Assembly (NCBI GenBank): GCA_036583965.1
Contig: JAZBQD010000030.1
Span: 112,993,889-113,057,888, forward strand
Length of the DNA: 64,000 nt
From: Prunella strophiata
Lineage: Eukaryota > Chordata > Aves > Passeriformes > Prunellidae
Direction of reading: 5' to 3'
Below the pieces are notes generated by a model. That model was not told where the DNA came from, did not search any database, and saw nothing but the letters and a program-made list of their open reading frames with translations. Both the position numbers and the translations under genes were made by a program. Below are positions 15,643 through 29,500 of the stretch, one piece after another (position 1 is the stretch's first letter; each line of letters opens with the position of its first letter).

Positions 15643-17928
15643 TCTTCCTAAAATCCTGATTCCAGACACCTAAACTGTTCCTAAAATCCTGTGATCCCAG
15701 ACACTTAAACTCTTTGTAAAATCTGTGGTTCCACACGCATAAACTCTTCCTAAAATCCTCTGATTCCAGACACTAAACTCTTCCTAAAATCCTGTGATTC
15801 CAGACACTTAAACTAGTCTTAAAATCTCTGATTCCACACATGCAAACTCTTCCTAAAATCCTCTGATTCCAGACACTAAACTCTTCTTAAGATCCTGTGA
15901 TTCCAGACACCTAAACTCTTCTTAAAATCGTCTGTGTCCAGACACTTCAACTCTTCCTAAAATCCTCTGATTCCAGACACAAAATCCTGTGATTCCAGAC
16001 ACTTCAACTCTTCCTAGAATCCTGTGATCCCAAACTCTTAAACTCTTCTTAAAATCCTGTGAACCCAGACACATAAACTCTTCCTAAAATCCTCTGATTC
16101 CAGACACTAAACTCTTCCTAAAATCCTGTGATCCCAGACACCTAAACTCTTCCTAAAATTCTCTGATTCCAGACACTTAAACTCTTCTTAAAATCCTGTG
16201 ATCCCAGACACTAAACTCTTCTTAAAATCATCTGATTCCAGACACTTCAACTCTGCCTAAAATCCTGTGATTCCAGACACAAAATTCTGTGATCCCAGAC
16301 ACCTAAACTCTCTTTCCAGACACTTAAACTCTTCCTGAAATCCTTTGATCCCAAACACTTAAACTCCTCTTAAATCCTGTGATCCCAAACACTTAAACCC
16401 TTCTTAAAATCCTGTGATTCCAGACACTTCAACTCTTCCTAAAATCTGTGATTCCACAAACATAAACTCTTCTTAAAATCCTGTGATTCCAGACACTTCG
16501 ACTCTTCTTAGAATCTGTGATTCAAGACACTTAAACTCTTCCTAGAATTCTGTGATCCCAGACACCTAAACTCTATTTCCAGACACTTAAACTCTTCCTA
16601 GAATCCTGTGATTCCAGACACAAAATTATGTGATACCAGACACCTAAATCTGTTTCCAGACACTTAAACTCTTCTTAAAATCCTGTGATCCCAGACACCT
16701 AAACTCTTCCTAAAATCCTGTGAGTCCAGACACGAAATTCTGACACCTAATTCCAGACACCTAAACGCTATTTCCAGACACTTAAACTCTTCCTACAATC
16801 ATTTGATCCCAAACACTTAAACTCTTCTTAAAATCATGTGATTCCAGACACCTAAACTCTTCCTAAAATCCTGTAATCCCAGACACCTAAACTCTTCCTA
16901 AAATCCTCTATTTCCAGACACTTAAACTCTTCCTACAATCCTTCAATCCCAAACACTTAAACTCTTCCTAAAATCCTCTGATTCCAAACACTTAAACTCT
17001 TCTTAAAATCATGTGATTCCAGACACTTAAATTCTTCCTAAAATCCTGTGATTCCAGGTACAAAATCCTGTGATTTCAGACACCTAAACTCTTCCTAAAA
17101 TCCTCTATTTCCAGACACTTAAACTCTTCCTAGAGTCCTGTGATCCCAGACACCTAAACTCTTCTTAAAATCCTGTGATCCCAGACACCTAAACTCTTCC
17201 TAAAATCCTGTGATCCCAGACACCTAAACTCTTCCTAAAATCCTGTGATTCCAGACACCTAAACTCTTCCTAAAATCCTGTGATTCCAGACACGAAATTC
17301 TGACACCTAATTCCAGACACCTAAACTCTATTTCCAGACACTTAAACTCTTCCTACATTCCTTTGATCCCAAACACTTAAACTCTTCTTAAAATCATCTG
17401 ATTCCAGACACCTAAACTCTTCCTACAATCCTCTATTTCCAGACACTTAAACTCTTCCTACAATCCTTCAATCCCAAACACTTAAACTCTTCCTAAAATC
17501 CTCTGATTCCAAACACTTAAACTCTTCTTAAAATCATGTGATTCCAGACACTTAAATTCTTCCTAAAATCCTGTGATTCCAGGCACAAAATCCTGTGATT
17601 CCAGACACCTAAACTCTTCTTAAAATTCCATGATTCCAGACACCTAAACTCCTCTTAAAATCCTGTGTTTCCAGACATTTAAACTCTTCCTAAAATCCTA
17701 TGATCCCAAACGCTTAAACTCTTCCTAAAATCCTCTGATTCCAGACACTTCAACTCTTCTTAAAAGCATGTGATTCCAGGCACCTAAACTCTTCTTAAAT
17801 GCCTCTGATCCCAGACTCTTAAACTCTTCTTAAAATCCTGTGATCCCAGATACTTCAACTCTTCCTAAAATCCTGTGATACCAGACACTGAACTCTTCCT
17901 AAAATCCTGTAATTTCAGACTCTCCAAC
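15643..17928. repeat. 35-bp minisatellite, about 2.3 kb
   Basis: Roughly 65 imperfect units built on TAAACTCTTCCTAAAATCCT followed by GTGATTCCAGACACC. Frequent single-base and indel variants occur (CTTCTTAAAATC, GATCCCAGACAC), and higher-order blocks repeat: the stretch around 16740-17050 recurs around 17285-17590. It lacks any coding frame. AT-rich, in the last KCNJ6 intron. Confidence 0.93.
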
Positions 17929-18723
17929 TCCTCTGCATCCAGCCTAATTTCAAGCAAGTTTCCCAGCAGCTTTAGCCCAGGAGCACAGCTCTGCAGAGCT
18001 GCTCCTGCTCAGTCCTTGCAGCTCCAGACCCCAGGAATGGCAGGAGGGACCAGTGCCCACAATCCCACCTGGCAAACCACAGGCAGCATTCTCTGCAGAG
18101 GGCACCTCAGCCTTATCCAGGTCAGAGGATTCCCCGGGCAGGATTAGCTCACTGAACGTGTTCCACCTGCTCTCTGAGTGGAGCTGTGATTCCTGAACCC
18201 CTCAGAGAAGTGCTGGGGGCCACTGGAGTGCATTTTCCATTCCAGAGCACTCCCCAGGATGACACCAGGAGCTTAAGTGTGCTCAGCTTCTCCCCTTGCT
18301 CCAGGAACAGTGTAAGAGAAGGGTCAGCACTGAAATATTTTCCTGGAAAAGGAAATATTTTGCTGGTATTTCTAATTTTAGACTTTCACTTTGGGTCATC
18401 TGGGGTTGTTGCCTGCCTGGAGATGATGGTGGTGAAATTCCAGCATGGATTTGAGTCAGGGCAGGGTCTCACCCCTGGAATTTTGCTGGAATGAACTGAT
18501 TCTTTCATGCTGATTACCTTGTTTGCTCAGCTTGATTTCCAGATATGAAGTCTGTCTGGGTAGCCTGCAGTTCAAAACCCTGGGAAGTATTTTTAGGTGA
18601 ATTCTGCTCCCTCCCATATTTCTAAAAGATCTTTTCACTTCTCCCCTTGGTGCTCATCTACTTCCAGCTGTATAATATTCTTTCCTCCTGTCTCCCTGAA
18701 TTGTAATAAAGGATAAAATGAAG

Positions 18724-18828
18724 GATTTTAAGAAGAGTTTAGGTGTCTGGAATCACAGGATTTTAAGGAAGAGTTCAAGTGTCTGGAATCACAGGATTTT
18801 AAGAAGAGTTCAAGTGTCTGGAATCACT
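18724..18828. repeat. Three inverted units of the 35-bp minisatellite
   Basis: Reads GGATTTTAAGAAGAGTTTAG, GTGTCTGGAATCAC and so on, three times. It is the exact reverse complement of the array at 15643-17928, about 0.8 kb away and separated by unrelated sequence. Confidence 0.9.
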
Positions 18829-21800
18829 TTGCATTACACTCCCTGATAACCAGAAGGCCCCTCTAAAATTACAGATATTTACATCTGTTTCTAAAGAATG
18901 TGAGCAGAAAGATTATTCACCTTCAGCAAAAAGTTTTCACAAAATTGAATAGAGCAGCAGTTGTAAAGGCCAAAAGTGACCTAAAAGGTTAAAGAATGAG
19001 CAAAGTTGTGAATTAAACCAGAAATTCAAACTCAGCAGTTGACAGATTAAAAAGAACAAGGTTATGCACTGCAGAAACATCACTGGCTACATAAGGGACA
19101 TGAAAAAAATACAGAAAATGTATGAGTTTAAACTTTTTTATCCTAGAAAGCAGCTGGCAGCACTAAAAACTCTCATCATGGCACAGTTCCTGGGATTCCC
19201 AAGGCCTCTGAAAAAAGTCCTCAAAGGATTAAAGGAAAAACAAATCACAAAGAATTGCAGTGATCTCAGTGGTCTCAATCCACAGCATTCCAAGGAAAAT
19301 CAGACAAAGTTTGGGCTCACTGCTGTGCCCTTGCTCACTCCCTCCCTCTCCTTCATTCCCAATATTCCCAAGAATGATTTAAAGAAAGTCACAATGCTCT
19401 CCAAGATTTATTTTCTTCCTGATTTTGGCAATTTTCCTTAGTTGGGATTTCTGTAGAATAACATAAACCTTTAGCTTAAAAAAACTGGGATTTTAATAAA
19501 TACAGGACTGTTGAATATGAGATATCCCATTCTTACAACTTAGACCAGAAAGAAACCTGATTTAAAGAAATATTCAAAACAAATCAAAAAGGAAAGAGAG
19601 CTCCAAAACCAAATTTCCAGTGGTTATGAGGAACATGTTTGAGATACCTGAGGAATGCTAAAATTTGATTTAGAAAAATGAATTCATGAGGGAATATTTG
19701 GCTGAATTCCATTAATTTCCCAGAAATGAGTAGTGGGGAGGAGTAACTCACACTCTCAGGTATTTTTTAGGCTCCTCCCAGGCTTCTCCCAGCAGTTTGA
19801 ATTTTACAAAGGGATGAACTGGACAAATAATTTCCACTGGCAGGTCTGATCAGGATTTATCTCCCACCAGGAGCAAAGGGAGGTCAGAGCAGCCCAAATC
19901 TCTTCTGCAGGACACTCCATGGCAGGGACCAAGGCTGAAAAAGGGAAGCCAAAGCCCCAGGGATTTGTCAGGGAATTCAGAGATGTAATAAACAGAGTTG
20001 GAAGAGGGTGAGGATATCCAAGAGGATATCAGGATGTGCCTGATATCACAAAAGTGGATAGAAATCCCCTCCAGCCTAAATTTTCCTGTGATTATAAAAC
20101 TCCAAGCTGGCTCCTCCTTGTGTTTTTTATAGCTGTGAAGAATTGAGTGGCTTTGAAAAATTCACAGCCCAGCTCAGAGCTTTCATTATTCTCCTCTGTC
20201 ACCATTGAAGAAATTGTGGATTATGCATCTTTGGCATCTTTTTGCCCCTCTGGATGTTGAGATGAGTGTCCAGCATGGATTGGCCATGGATTTCCTGCTC
20301 CTCTCTCCCTGGCTCCCTGTGATTCCAGCTGCCAGCAAAAACCCAGCTACAAACAGTTGCTGAATTGTCATTACCATCATTTTTATCATTGTCATCATCA
20401 CAACTGTGTCTAACAGGACATTCCAGATTTTTGAGGGGAGCCTTAAGCACCACCAAGGTTGACAACTTTGATTCCACATTTCTGACTGCTGCAGACCAAT
20501 GTGAACTGGAGACAGAGAGAGAGAGAAGGGCTTCCCTAAAGAAAAATCCATCTGACTGTGGCAGAGCTGCCAGGCACCACCAGAACAAAAAAGATGAAAA
20601 GATTTATGAATCAGCCACTCCAATTAAATTGTGCTGGCACTTTTTTTAACCAGCCATTAGCTTCTTCTTCTTTTTTTTTTTTTTTTTTTTTTTTTTTGCA
20701 ACCTTGCATAAGTATTAATTTATTACACTTAGCTCTCCAGAGTGGGAAAAACCCCCATCCATTTTCATAGTTTTCCAATTCTTTTTCCATTAATCTCCTT
20801 TTCCAGTGGGAAGACAACAAATTAGCCACTTTCTCAGATATTAAGTGCAGCAATGAGTCTCTAACTGCCAATAGGGCTGTGACAGATGCCATGAAAAAGT
20901 GCAGAAGAGTCCAAAGCCAAAGGTTTTGAGGCAGTCAAAGGTTCTTGTCTGGCCAAAAATCTGCTTCAAAGGCAGCAGCCACAACTCCACAGCTGTGAAG
21001 GGGAGGAGGTTTTGCTTTGCATTTTAAGGAAAATGCTTTTCTCCTGCCATGAGTCAAAGGCTAAATCTCCTCCTTAAGACACTCCCATCAGGGCTGGATC
21101 ACAACTAAACCAGGATTTCAAACCCCTCATAATTAGTCAAGAGGTTTAAGACTTAAAACACGAATTTTAATTTTCTACATCTTCCTTTACCCTCCAAAGG
21201 GATATAAAACACCCATCAAACATTCAAAAGAGACCAGTGATAGAAATTCAGTCCAAACCCATCCCCTCCCAGTGTGGACCCAAGGTTTAATGTACAGCTT
21301 TGAGCCTGGTCCAAAGCCCTCCCAAACCTGTGGAACAGGACTCAGTCTCTGGTGGCCTCTGAACTGGGAGCCTAAAGGACTGACCTGAGCTGTGCAGTGC
21401 CTGTCAGCTCCTTAATGGGCTCAGAGAAGAAGCAATTAAGGCTCTAATTAAGAGGCAAATGGAAGGTTAGGAGCAGATGAATGTTTATAATCTAGATAAA
21501 GTATCCACACTGGAAGTTTTGGCTTTACAAGATCTGAGGTGACTTCACAGCATGGGAGGAAGGGTGGATCCACACAGGGTGTCCTTCCCTCAGGAAATCT
21601 GTCCTGCAGCCCTGAGTTTTCTCTTCTGACCCTTCTGCAGATGGATGGGAAGAGCCATTCCACAAGGACAGACCCAACAAACCTGGAATATTTCATTGTA
21701 CAAACTGCCCATGGCAAACAGAGACACTGGAATGGACAAAATTTCTCAGTCCGTGGAGATTCTCCTTCCTCTGTCTCCCTTCCCTGGGTTCTGTGCTCAT

Positions 21801-21846
21801 CCCTCCCACCACAGTTTCCATCTGTCACCTGTGGTTTGATGCTTAA

Positions 21847-22470
21847 TGTCCTGGTTTTGAAAGACAGGTATCTGCCAGCAAAAGCTGGAATCTCCCTTTG
21901 GATAGAGAATGTGAACCCCCTCCCTCAGATTGTTATAATTTTGTGATTAGGGGCTTTCAGGCAAAGATTTGGGAATAGGAATAGCAGTTCTTTACTAGGA
22001 ATATTAAAAAATACAAATGTAATAGTACAGAAAGACAACCAAAAAACAAAACAAACAGAAACCCTGGCAGAGTCAGGGGTGTGACCTGACACCCTGCTGG
22101 TCAGGGTGTTAAAAGCAGCCCAGATGAATCCTCCTGCAGTAACAGATGCAGTTCTGTGGAGCAGAGATGCTCCTGTAGAAAGTCCAGTGCTGGTGAGATG
22201 GGTCCAGTCCTCCTCTGGGAATCCAGTGGCAAACAGGATACCCTGGTGCTGCCAGGTGCCCTTTTTATCTGGGTGGGAATGCTGGGTGCTCCCCTCACTG
22301 GTGCAGCATCTCACAGTGGGGTGATGCAGTGTGCCATGGCACTGGGGAGCCTCAGTGCCACCAGCAGGGAGCACCAGCCCCAAAACTCGAGTTTGGCCCC
22401 TCTTGTGTTTGGGTCAAGCACCCATCAGTGCCCAGCAATCAGGGAAAAATTCCACAAACACAAAGGAAAC
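21847..22470 (-). mobile_element. Diverged relative of the same LTR family, copy 2
   Basis: Starts (plus-strand reading) TGTCCTGGTTTTGAAAGACA and shares the block order of the other copies: GTGAACCCCCTCCCTCAGATT, CAGGCAAAGATTTGGGAATA, CAGTTCTTTACTAGG, CCTGGCAGAGTCAG. It departs after about 22200, where a different middle section appears. This is an older or different subfamily; its right boundary is approximate. Confidence 0.6.
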
Positions 22471-22868
22471 AAATCCAACCCCCAACACTTGATCTGTTAT
22501 AAAGAAAGGAACCAAAAGCCAAAATTCCAGCATGTGTATCAGGTCCTTTACAAATTCCATTGGAAAGATAACAGAACTGGAGCAGAAATTCCTAAAAACA
22601 GATTCTCAGGGCTGATTCTCTTTATGGCAGCCAAGACAGGGATCACATCTCTCCTAAAACTCTTTTCCATTATATTGTGCAAATATCACACCCAACAGAA
22701 CAGAGTTGTGTGGTAAGGAAAAAAAAAATTAAAACATTTCCAGGAGTTCCCCTGGAATTTTTTTTGTGCAGATTAAACTCTTTCACTTCTTGCTAGCAGG
22801 ACTCAGTAGACAGAGAATCCTAATATTTCAAAGCAGTCTTCTGAAGAACCTCTGATGCTGGAAAGGAC

Positions 22869-22896
22869 CTCTGATGGTGAAAATACACCATCAGAG
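22869..22896. repeat. Perfect 11-bp inverted repeat with 6-nt loop
   Basis: CTCTGATGGTG at 22869-22879 pairs with CACCATCAGAG at 22886-22896 around AAAATA. The first arm is a near copy of CTCTGATGCTG at about 22850, so it probably arose by local duplication. Confidence 0.6.
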
Positions 22897-23264
22897 TCTT
22901 TTGATGTCTACAAAGTGGCCAGAATGGAATGCACAGAAAGCTTTAAATACTCAGAGCAATTTCTGTCCAGCACCTTCCCCCAAGGGCTGCACCACAGCCA
23001 GGGCAGGAGGAGTTGGTGCTGCTGAACCCTGCAGCCAGCTCTGATTTCCAGCTTTATCCACTGGGACATGGAAACAGCAGCAGGGCAGCACAAAATGAGC
23101 CTGCCCATCCTTCAGGGGCTGAAACAAATCCCCAGGGATGCAACAGCAGCCAAGACAGAGGGGAAAATTCTTGGCTGGTTTGCAGTGAGAGTAAAGGGGA
23201 GCTGTGGGACTGAGGAAAAATGGGAAAGAATTTAAAAAAAAAAAAAAAAAAAAGGAGGAGAGTG

Positions 23265-23495
23265 GGGTTAGATGGGATGTTGGGAAGGAATTGTTCCCTG
23301 GCAGGGTGGGCAGGGTCTGGGATGGAATTGCCAGAGCAGCTGTGGCTGCCCCTGGATCCCTGGCAGTGCCCAAGGCCAGGCTGGACACTGGGGCTGGGAG
23401 CAGCCTGGCACAGGGGAAGGTGTCCCTGCCATGGCAGGGGTGGCACTGGATGGACTTTAAGGTCCCTTCCAACCCAAACCATTCCATGATTGTGC
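23265..23495 (+). mobile_element. CR1 LINE 3' tail
   Basis: Well preserved tail: GGTTAGATGGGATGTTGGGA, CTGGCAGTGCCCAAGGCCAG, GAAGGTGTCCCTGCCATGGC, AAGGTCCCTTCCAACCCAAA, then CCATTCCATGATTG. An A-run precedes it at 23229-23251. Confidence 0.92.
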
Positions 23496-25514
23496 AATAT
23501 TTTATCAATATCATCCATGTCAGGTAGCCAGGCCCTTCTCTCCTCCCTCAGCACAGCCTCAGTTTCCCCCAGGCACCAGGGAGATGTGAGGACACCAAAA
23601 TCTGTGCACCAAAATCTGTGCACTGTCCTTCAGGGATGCAGGAGGGACCCCATGGAATCCCCAGGCAGTGCTGAGGCAGCTGGAGCAGCATTCTTCAGCC
23701 TCATTCCCCACAAAAGCCAGCACAGGGACATCACAGGGAGAGCAGTGCCCTTCAGGCAGACACCTGCCAGGTGAAAACAGCACCATGAAACCTTATCTGC
23801 ACTCTTCTACTTACTGCAGGACTGGGGAAGATAAGGAAAAATCCATTTCAAAGCAATTTCATGGAGGATGGCCATAACTTACTTAAATGGACAAAATACA
23901 CAAAATACCTGTAGGTTGTTTGGACAAAAGGAGAAGAAAATAGCAGGAGGAGCAGGTGTAGTGGCACAAAAATGACATTTAGTGTGCAGCTGGGAGCTGT
24001 GAAAGCCCAGAAAATGCAGGTTGTGCCTTTAATCCATGCTGGTGTTTATAATATGTGTTATAAAGTGTTTATCATGAGACCCTGTGGCACCACACTCCAA
24101 GGAAATGATGAAACCATGCTGATATAAAGAGGATATTCCAAGCAGGTGGTGGCATTAGGCAGCAACTGTGTTTTCCATAGATGTCGTGTAATTACAGTCA
24201 GCTCAGGCTGGGAAATCTTGTAAAAAAAGTATTATTTGTGCTGGGGTAGCTCCCTTCTGTTCTCCAGGCTGTAAAATCTTGCTTTTTTCATTATTGTGAG
24301 CCCAAAGGCCTGGTGTTAAAGAGACCCTGGGAACAGTTGGGATCTGTCAAGGAAGAAATGTGATTTTCTCAGTGAGTTTCGAACCACAGATTGCTGGAAA
24401 ACCTCTGAGTTCATAAGATTGCAATAAACACCAGGAGAGGGCTTGGGCTGAGGCCACTCAAATACACATGGCCACTCAAATCCCAGGAAAAATTAGTAAC
24501 TCTAACTCTTTTTGTGGATGTGTGGGAAGAAAGGTTGAGATAAAAACAGAGGGATTGATATAAATCAAAATTCACTTGCCAGCACAGAGCACCTCGTGGT
24601 TGTCATTTGGGTTATGGTTTAATATCACCCAGTTCCTCCCCTGCAGACTCAGAGACCAAGAACTGTGCTGAGAAATGGAAGTATCTGCTCTCTGTAAAGC
24701 ATTTTCAGCACAGATTATGGTTTATCTCCTTTTCCTACCAGTTTCAAAGGTTGTACAAGTCTGTCTAGTGGGAGAAAAGGAAATTTGCTGGTGCAGAAGG
24801 GTTTGTTTATGGCACAAAGGCATTTTGATGGTAAAACACAGCCTTTTGTAAGGCCTTGCTGCTGCCCAGAGAAGCACTTTTTTTTTTGTCTCAAGATGCT
24901 AAGATCCTGAGCTGGAGCAGATTTCAGGGCATGTGAGAGCACTTGAGTTCACTAAGTCAGCAGAAAGATTTGTTGCTTTGAGTCAGGTCTAACCACGTCA
25001 TCAGCAGGGATTTTGCATAATCACTGCACTGAGATTTCACATCCAGACCAAAAGATATCCCACTAAATCTATCTCAGATATTCTATTTATTAGGGGTTGG
25101 TGCAGGTTTTCTACTTCCTCCCCTCTGTCTCATGAACAATGGAGTGAAAGACCATTTGATTATGAATAAAATGTGAGCAGTACTTCAAGTTCTGGATGTG
25201 AACACACAAATTCCACACAATGCACTTTTCTCCCACATTGACTGAGATTCTGAGGAGGGGGAATGCTCAGATCCCAGCCTTGTGGCCTCGTTTGGCTTTG
25301 GGTTGATCCCACAGAGAGAAAGCAGTGACAAGCCCAGCACAGGTGCCATGCTCCAAAAAGCAGGATGGCCAGGAAAAAGGAGCAGAGGGGCTGCAGGTTC
25401 AGAGGTGGAACCTGGTTCAAACAATAACAGAACTTTTCAGCATCAGCCCAACATTGCTGCCTCTGCCCTCCAGCTGCACCAGAGCCTGCTGTGGGCACGT
25501 GCTGAGTTACCCTT

Positions 25515-26518
25515 TGTCTTGGTTTGAACAGCCAGGTGTCTGCTAAGGAAGGCAGGAGCCTCCCCTGAAATGGAAAATGTAAATCTCCTCCCTCTGAATC
25601 ATTATAATTTTGAAATTAAGGGGTTCTCAGGCAAAGACAGTCTCAAGCTACCTCAGGGAAGGTGTAGATTGGATATTAGGAAAAAATTTTTCACCAAAAG
25701 AATACTAAAGAACTGGAATGCTCTTCCCAGAGAGGTGGTGGAATCACCATCTCTGGATGTGTTTAAAAAAAGGCTGGACATGGCACTTGGTGCTATAGTC
25801 TGGATTCTGAGTTGAGGTGTTAGGGCATAGGGTTGGACTCGATGATCTTAGAGGTCTCTTCCAACCTCATCATTCTGTGAATCTGTGAAAGATATGGGAA
25901 TAGGAATAACAGTTCTTTACTAGGAAAATTAATAATACAAATGCGATAGCACAAAAAAACCCCAAAAATAAAAACAAAAAACCCCTGCCAGAGTCAGCAG
26001 AGGATCTGATCCCCTGTGTGTCAGGGTGGTGGCACAGTCCCATGCCATGGGGGCTGCAGCCCTCCTGCAGGGCCAGGGCTGGTTCTGCTGCAGCAGGGAT
26101 CCTGCACAAGGGGGGAGTTTTCCTCTGCAGCTCCAGGGCTGCTGCAGATGGGCCTGCTCTCCCTCTGGCAATGCAGAGGAGAAGAAAGCTGCTCCTCTGG
26201 GAATGCAGCAGTGGGCAAAGGCTGCTGTGCTGTGCCAGGGTCAGATTCTATCCAGGTAGGAATGCTTGGCTCCTGCCCTGGGCAGAGCATCTCCCAGTGG
26301 GATGATGGAATTTGATCAGCCATGCAGGGACACTCACTGGCCATGGACAGAAGATAATTAATAATTAATGGCCCATGGACAGAAGAGATCTCCTGGAGGG
26401 AGGATTGGCTGTGGCAGAGATAAAGAAAAAACTGCCCAAAGAACAGCAGAGAACTGCCCCAGCTCTGACAGATGGTGACAGAGCACACAGCCCCAGGCAC
26501 ACCTTGTAACCTGAGATA
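25515..26518 (-). mobile_element. Solo LTR, ERVL-like family, copy 3, interrupted by a CR1
   Basis: Nearly the same sequence as copies 1 and 4, split by a 250-bp CR1 tail at 25638-25887. Without that insert it is about 750 bp. In plus-strand reading the left end is TGTCTTGGTTTGAACAGCC. The flanks CCCTT (25510-25514) and TCCTT (26519-26523) resemble a 5-bp target duplication with one difference. No internal retroviral sequence is present. Confidence 0.75.
25638..25887 (+). mobile_element. CR1 LINE tail nested inside solo LTR copy 3
   Basis: Contains the end of the CR1 reverse-transcriptase frame: translation gives GRCRLDIRKKFFTKR and LPREVVESPSLDVFKKRLDM, a very common avian CR1 tail peptide. 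The 3' UTR follows, ending TTCTGTGAATCTGTGA. It is bordered by AAAGA on both sides (25633-25637 and 25888-25892), while the other LTR copies have only one AAAGA there, so the insertion is exact and came after the LTR. Confidence 0.85.
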
Positions 26519-29500
26519 TCCTTGCTGGAGCAGCACTTTCTTCCCAAAAAATAAGGGAACAGCATCACACAGCCTTGAGATAAAACTCAGACTAGATCCC
26601 AGTAATTAAACACTTCTGACAGGATCAGAAATGGATCCCTGGTGTGACACAGACACTGGCATGGCCCAGGTGGACAGAAGCAGATCCCCCTTTCCCATCT
26701 CACCCTCTGCCTCGTTGTTTCCACACCTGGAAAAGTGAGCACACAGCTCCCCCAGACTGCAGCTGCACAGCTCAGTGATAACTGAGACTCATTTTTAGGC
26801 AATTTGCATGGATGGGAGCAATTACAGGCAAGGCACATCAACAGAGAATCAAGCCCTGCATCTAATGTTGGTAATGCTCTTAATAATAACAACCCCCCTT
26901 TCCTGGAAGAGAACATTAAACCTGTTCAAAATACAGTATTTTTTTCCAAATGATAGTATTTCTCCCCTCCTACACCACATCTACCTTAATCATCTGACTC
27001 CCACATAGCTGGCTCGACTTCAATGACAGTCTCCTCTACTTGTTTAAAAGTCATGTTATTTCCCCTGCCATCAAAAAAGCAGGATTTTCAAGTGAAGTTA
27101 TTAAAGTTTCCAACACAAGGAACAGTGCGTGGGTACTGCTGCAGTCAGCTCTCAGGAATGAAAAAGAGATTCCTTCACTTCTACCAGAGGATTGAGCCTC
27201 CCTTCTCTCTGGGGCCAGGAGACACCTGTATTTATGATGATGGTTTTTTTCTGTCTGCATAGCATCTCAAAGGTTTTGTCTGTTCCACAGTGAGCCCAGT
27301 GATCCAAACCTGAATTTTCATCAGAAAAAAAAAAAAAAACTAGGGACCAGTCCTTTCTGGTGCTGGATGAATGGAAAAATACTTGGGTATTAATGTGTTC
27401 AAAGTCTTCTAGCCAAAATGCTGAAGGCAATGGATGAACCAAATTTCCCCCTGGAGGCTCCACAAGGCCATCCCACCTCCTTACCTGCCACCCAGAGCCC
27501 TGATTTATTACAGCCAAGAGTAATTAGGTCTAATCCACTGCCTGATTCCCACCCAGCTGCTAAGCCCCTCATATTGGACACAGGAGAAGGAAATTTTAAT
27601 ACTTTAATTGGCAAAAATCCCTTCAATGCTGCCCTACAGCTGTTCACCTCAAGCTCTGTGCTGACACATCGTGGGCTTTAATCAACTTTACTGAGTTTCA
27701 ACAAGTTTTTGCAGCAGCCCCCTGTGCAAGCACAGGCTTTGTCAAGGGACAGTGGTTTATTCACTTTGTGCCACTGATCCGAGCTGAGAGGTGAGGAATC
27801 AATCTCAAAGCAATTCAGTGTTTTGGGAGAGTTTCAGCTCCTTTTGCACACAGCTTTCTCAGCAGCTGTCAGACCTCTGCAGGGCTTCATTTGCTGAATC
27901 CACCTCCCTGCATTTTCACCTCGTTAGCTGCCCTTTCACCAGCCCTGTTCAGCCCCTCTGAGTTCTGCAGGGTTGGGAGGTGGAGGGATGCTCCAGCTGC
28001 TACAGCAAAAGGAAAGGTTTATGAAAACTGCATTATGCAGCACCTACACTTGCAGTGAATTAAATCCTCCAGGTTCATTCAGTCGTTGTTTCAAAACCTG
28101 TCAGAGCACCTTAATCAAATTACAGCCTTCACTCAGCTCAGGATTACACCTGATGGTGTGCCAGTCTGACATTCTGCTATCCCTTGATGAGGAAAGAGAA
28201 AAGAACAGACAAAAAGGAAAATGAAGTAAAGGGTTTTTTTATATCAGAAGTGGTCCATTCCTTCCCTTCATCAGCAGAATTGTATGCTAGTTGTCATAGC
28301 TATTGTTTTTTTAAACTTTGATCCATTCTATTTTGTGTTTGTATTAAAAAGACAAGGTTGAAAATATCTGGCACTTCTGATGGCACCTATTGAGTTTTAG
28401 TTGTCATAGGAGTTTATTCCTCAGTCTTGCCTCTGTACAAACAGAAAAGTTCCATTTTGACCACCTTTCCCCAGGATGGAAACAATCCACAGTTATTTGG
28501 GTCTCACAGAATAATCACCCTGAAAACAAGCACAGGTTTAAGTTCTCCCTAGAGATGAAATGGCAGGTGAGGTGTTGGGCATTCAGCATGCATTTGACCT
28601 GTTAAGAAAAATTAATCCACAAAGATCAGAGGTTTATGCCCAAAAAGGAGACAGAGGAGTCCTTTTACTTTATTCCAATAAAGGGAGAGTCCATGGGGCA
28701 TTCCCCTGGGGTCTCTCCAATTTTTGGAGGATGCAGCCTCCTTTTTATCCCAATTTCCCACATTTCCCTCTCTCTTTCCCCATGGGCTGAGGAACTTGAG
28801 AGGTACAGACTTCCCAAAACGCCTGATACAGAAGGTTTCCCTCTAATGTATAACCCTCTCTTTAATTTTTAATTCTTACAGAACTTAGGGATTCTCTTTC
28901 CTATTGTTTCTTTTATCTTACAGTGTCTAATTTCATTTATCAGCAAACCTCGAGTTTATTTATAAAAGCAAATATCTCTTCCCATTCATCAATCAGTGGA
29001 ATCCTCCCCATTGTTTCTTTTATCTCCCAGTGCTAGCTTTATCTAGCAGCAGCCCCACAGCTTGTTTGTAAAGGCACCTCCACTATTCCTCTCAGACCCA
29101 TGGATTTATGGCCTGTGTTGCTTTGGCAGGAGATGCAGAAGGGCTCAAAGTCAGTTGATTCACCTGAAATGCAGGGGAACCACCAGCTGCTCTTGAGACC
29201 TGCCCAAAATCTTTAATTCTGGATCAATTCCAACGAAATTCTTCCTCAGTAGAAAAACATCAACAACAACCTTAAGCTCTTGTGTGGAAACCATCCAGTG
29301 TGACTCTGGAGAGCAGATTGCCTGTCTGGAATCTGAGTGGTGGCAGAATTCAGCTGCAGGAGGTGTGACCCACTGCTGAGTGTGACAGAGCCTGATTGCC
29401 CATTCACTGCTGCTCCTGATTTAGCTGCTGTGGTCAGCTTGCTTTGTATCCTCATGGCAAGGGTGAGCCAAAGACAGAGCAGCATTTGGGCTCTCAAAAT

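Noticed and set aside
15643..17928. CRISPR-like array of 35-bp units
   Set aside because: Units abut each other with no unique spacers and the context is a vertebrate intron; it is a minisatellite.
25570..25815. 81-codon frame resembling a conserved protein
   Set aside because: The conserved part is the tail of the CR1 reverse transcriptase in a 250-bp fragment; not a host gene.
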